DNA from: G963663315 sp963663315
Lineage (GTDB): Bacteria; Pseudomonadota; Gammaproteobacteria; Arenicellales; Poriferihabitantaceae
NCBI GenBank assembly: GCA_963663315.1
Contig: OY760176.1
Span: 1,302,001-1,366,000 of the forward strand
Reading direction: 5' to 3'
DNA: 64,000 nt
Numbering within the stretch: position 1 is the stretch's first letter; each line of letters opens with the position of its first letter. The position numbers and the translations under genes are program-made. Shown here piece after piece: positions 63,362 through 64,000 of this stretch. The notes under the pieces are model-generated. The model saw only the letters and a list, made by a program, of their open reading frames with translations, was not told where the DNA came from and did no database searches.

Positions 63362-64000
63362 ATGACTCACACCTGCCCTACCGGCGCCACTCCGAATGAA
63401 GCTAAAGATTTTCTGGCTGACAATACCGATATCGAAGCCATTGATATCGTGTTACATGACTCTAATGGTATTGGCCGTGGAAAGATTATTCGACGCCATG
63501 AGTTGCTTAGTCTCTATGAGTCCGGGCGACACCTGCCAATCTCTATTTTGGGTCTTGATATTTGTGGTGAAGACGTAGATGAGACAAGACTCATCTGGGA
63601 CCGGGGTGATGGAGATCTGCGCGCTTGGCCATTACCTGGCACACTAACGCGACTACATAACACCTCCCCACCTCGAGCTGAAGTGCTGCTTTCTTTGTAT
63701 GAACTCGATGGCGCCCCCATGACATCTGATCCTCGTCATGCGATGCAACGTCAGGTCGATGCGTTTGCCGAACATGGCCTTTACCCAGCGGGCGCATTTG
63801 AACTGGAGTTCTTTTTGCTGGCTAAAGAGCGTGCGGCCGACGGCAGTATCCTGCCCGCAACCAATGGCGTTAATGGCCTATCAATTCAGAAAACCGATGT
63901 GTACTCGGTCGATTGTTTGTACGGGATGATGCCGTTTTTTTCAGATATCTACGCAGCAGCCAAACTAGCTGATATCAACGTCGAAACGATGATTTCTGAA
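63362..64000 (+). CDS. Glutamine synthetase family ligase (PuuA-like), partial
   Basis: The frame is open from the ATG at 63362 to the right edge, 213 codons, so only the N-terminal half is present. It has a GS beta-grasp region (IDIVLHDSNGIGRGKIIRRH) and the first catalytic motif GAFELEFFLLAKE. The best match in kind is gamma-glutamylputrescine synthetase (PuuA) or another glutamate-amine ligase rather than GlnA. With the upstream aminotransferase it suggests polyamine or amine breakdown. Confidence 0.8.
   Translation, partial: MTHTCPTGATPNEAKDFLADNTDIEAIDIVLHDSNGIGRGKIIRRHELLSLYESGRHLPISILGLDICGEDVDETRLIWDRGDGDLRAWPLPGTLTRLHNTSPPRAEVLLSLYELDGAPMTSDPRHAMQRQVDAFAEHGLYPAGAFELEFFLLAKERAADGSILPATNGVNGLSIQKTDVYSVDCLYGMMPFFSDIYAAAKLADINVETMISE

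Overview
The window reads as a chromosomal segment of a marine-type gammaproteobacterium of moderate GC. The evidence is the nrdR-ribD-ribE-ribBA-ribH-nusB-pgpA block, yajC-secD-secF, a FadE-type acyl-CoA dehydrogenase and hflD, together with genes for methylated and sulfur osmolytes. This is inference from gene content; no rRNA or tRNA gene was recognised.

Layout. 1-6.0 kb (minus): a branched-chain-type ABC transporter (substrate-binding protein cut by the window edge, LivM, LivH, LivG) led by an acyl-CoA synthetase. 6.25-7.3 kb (plus): a lone gene of unknown function. 7.3-9.7 kb (minus): acuI then dddP, a compact DMSP cleavage and acrylate detoxification pair. 9.8-18.3 kb (minus): housekeeping genes (pgpA, nusB, riboflavin synthesis, nrdR, secF, secD, yajC). 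18.4-25.8 kb (minus): a FadE homologue lacking the expected catalytic glutamate, hflD, an S9 peptidase, a DUF192 protein and a TPR protein.

25.9-34.8 kb (plus): a demethylation cluster of a cupin, a Rieske oxygenase, a GloA-type glyoxalase, a glutamine-synthetase-like ligase and heterotetrameric sarcosine oxidase (soxBDAG). Converging on it at 34.8-41.2 kb (minus) is a tight six-gene catabolic operon: aspartoacylase-type deacylase, aldehyde dehydrogenase, second Rieske oxygenase, two tandem paralogues of unknown function and a DUF1116 protein. 41.3-48.0 kb holds an aminotransferase plus a two-subunit ThDP decarboxylase, a LysR regulator, and a polar amino acid ABC transporter. Together these suggest uptake, transamination and decarboxylation of an acidic amino acid such as cysteate or phosphonoalanine.

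48.0-56 kb is an accessory, visibly GC-rich island. It has a large repeat-built autotransporter broken by a one-base insertion. It also has a Cre-like tyrosine recombinase broken by a one-base deletion in a G run, surrounded by three 34-bp lox-like sites of 13-8-13 geometry. The remainder is eight 11-bp iteron-like repeats, a conjugative relaxase/helicase fragment and a CARDB-like fragment. This looks like the remains of an integrated plasmid-type element. 56-58.3 kb has mazEF, higBA and a NYN-LOTUS putative RNase. 58.3-64 kb has an inositol-monophosphatase-family gene interrupted by TGA at a usual Trp position, a polar amino acid ABC transporter without an ATPase gene, a class III aminotransferase, and a glutamine-synthetase-family gene cut by the right edge.
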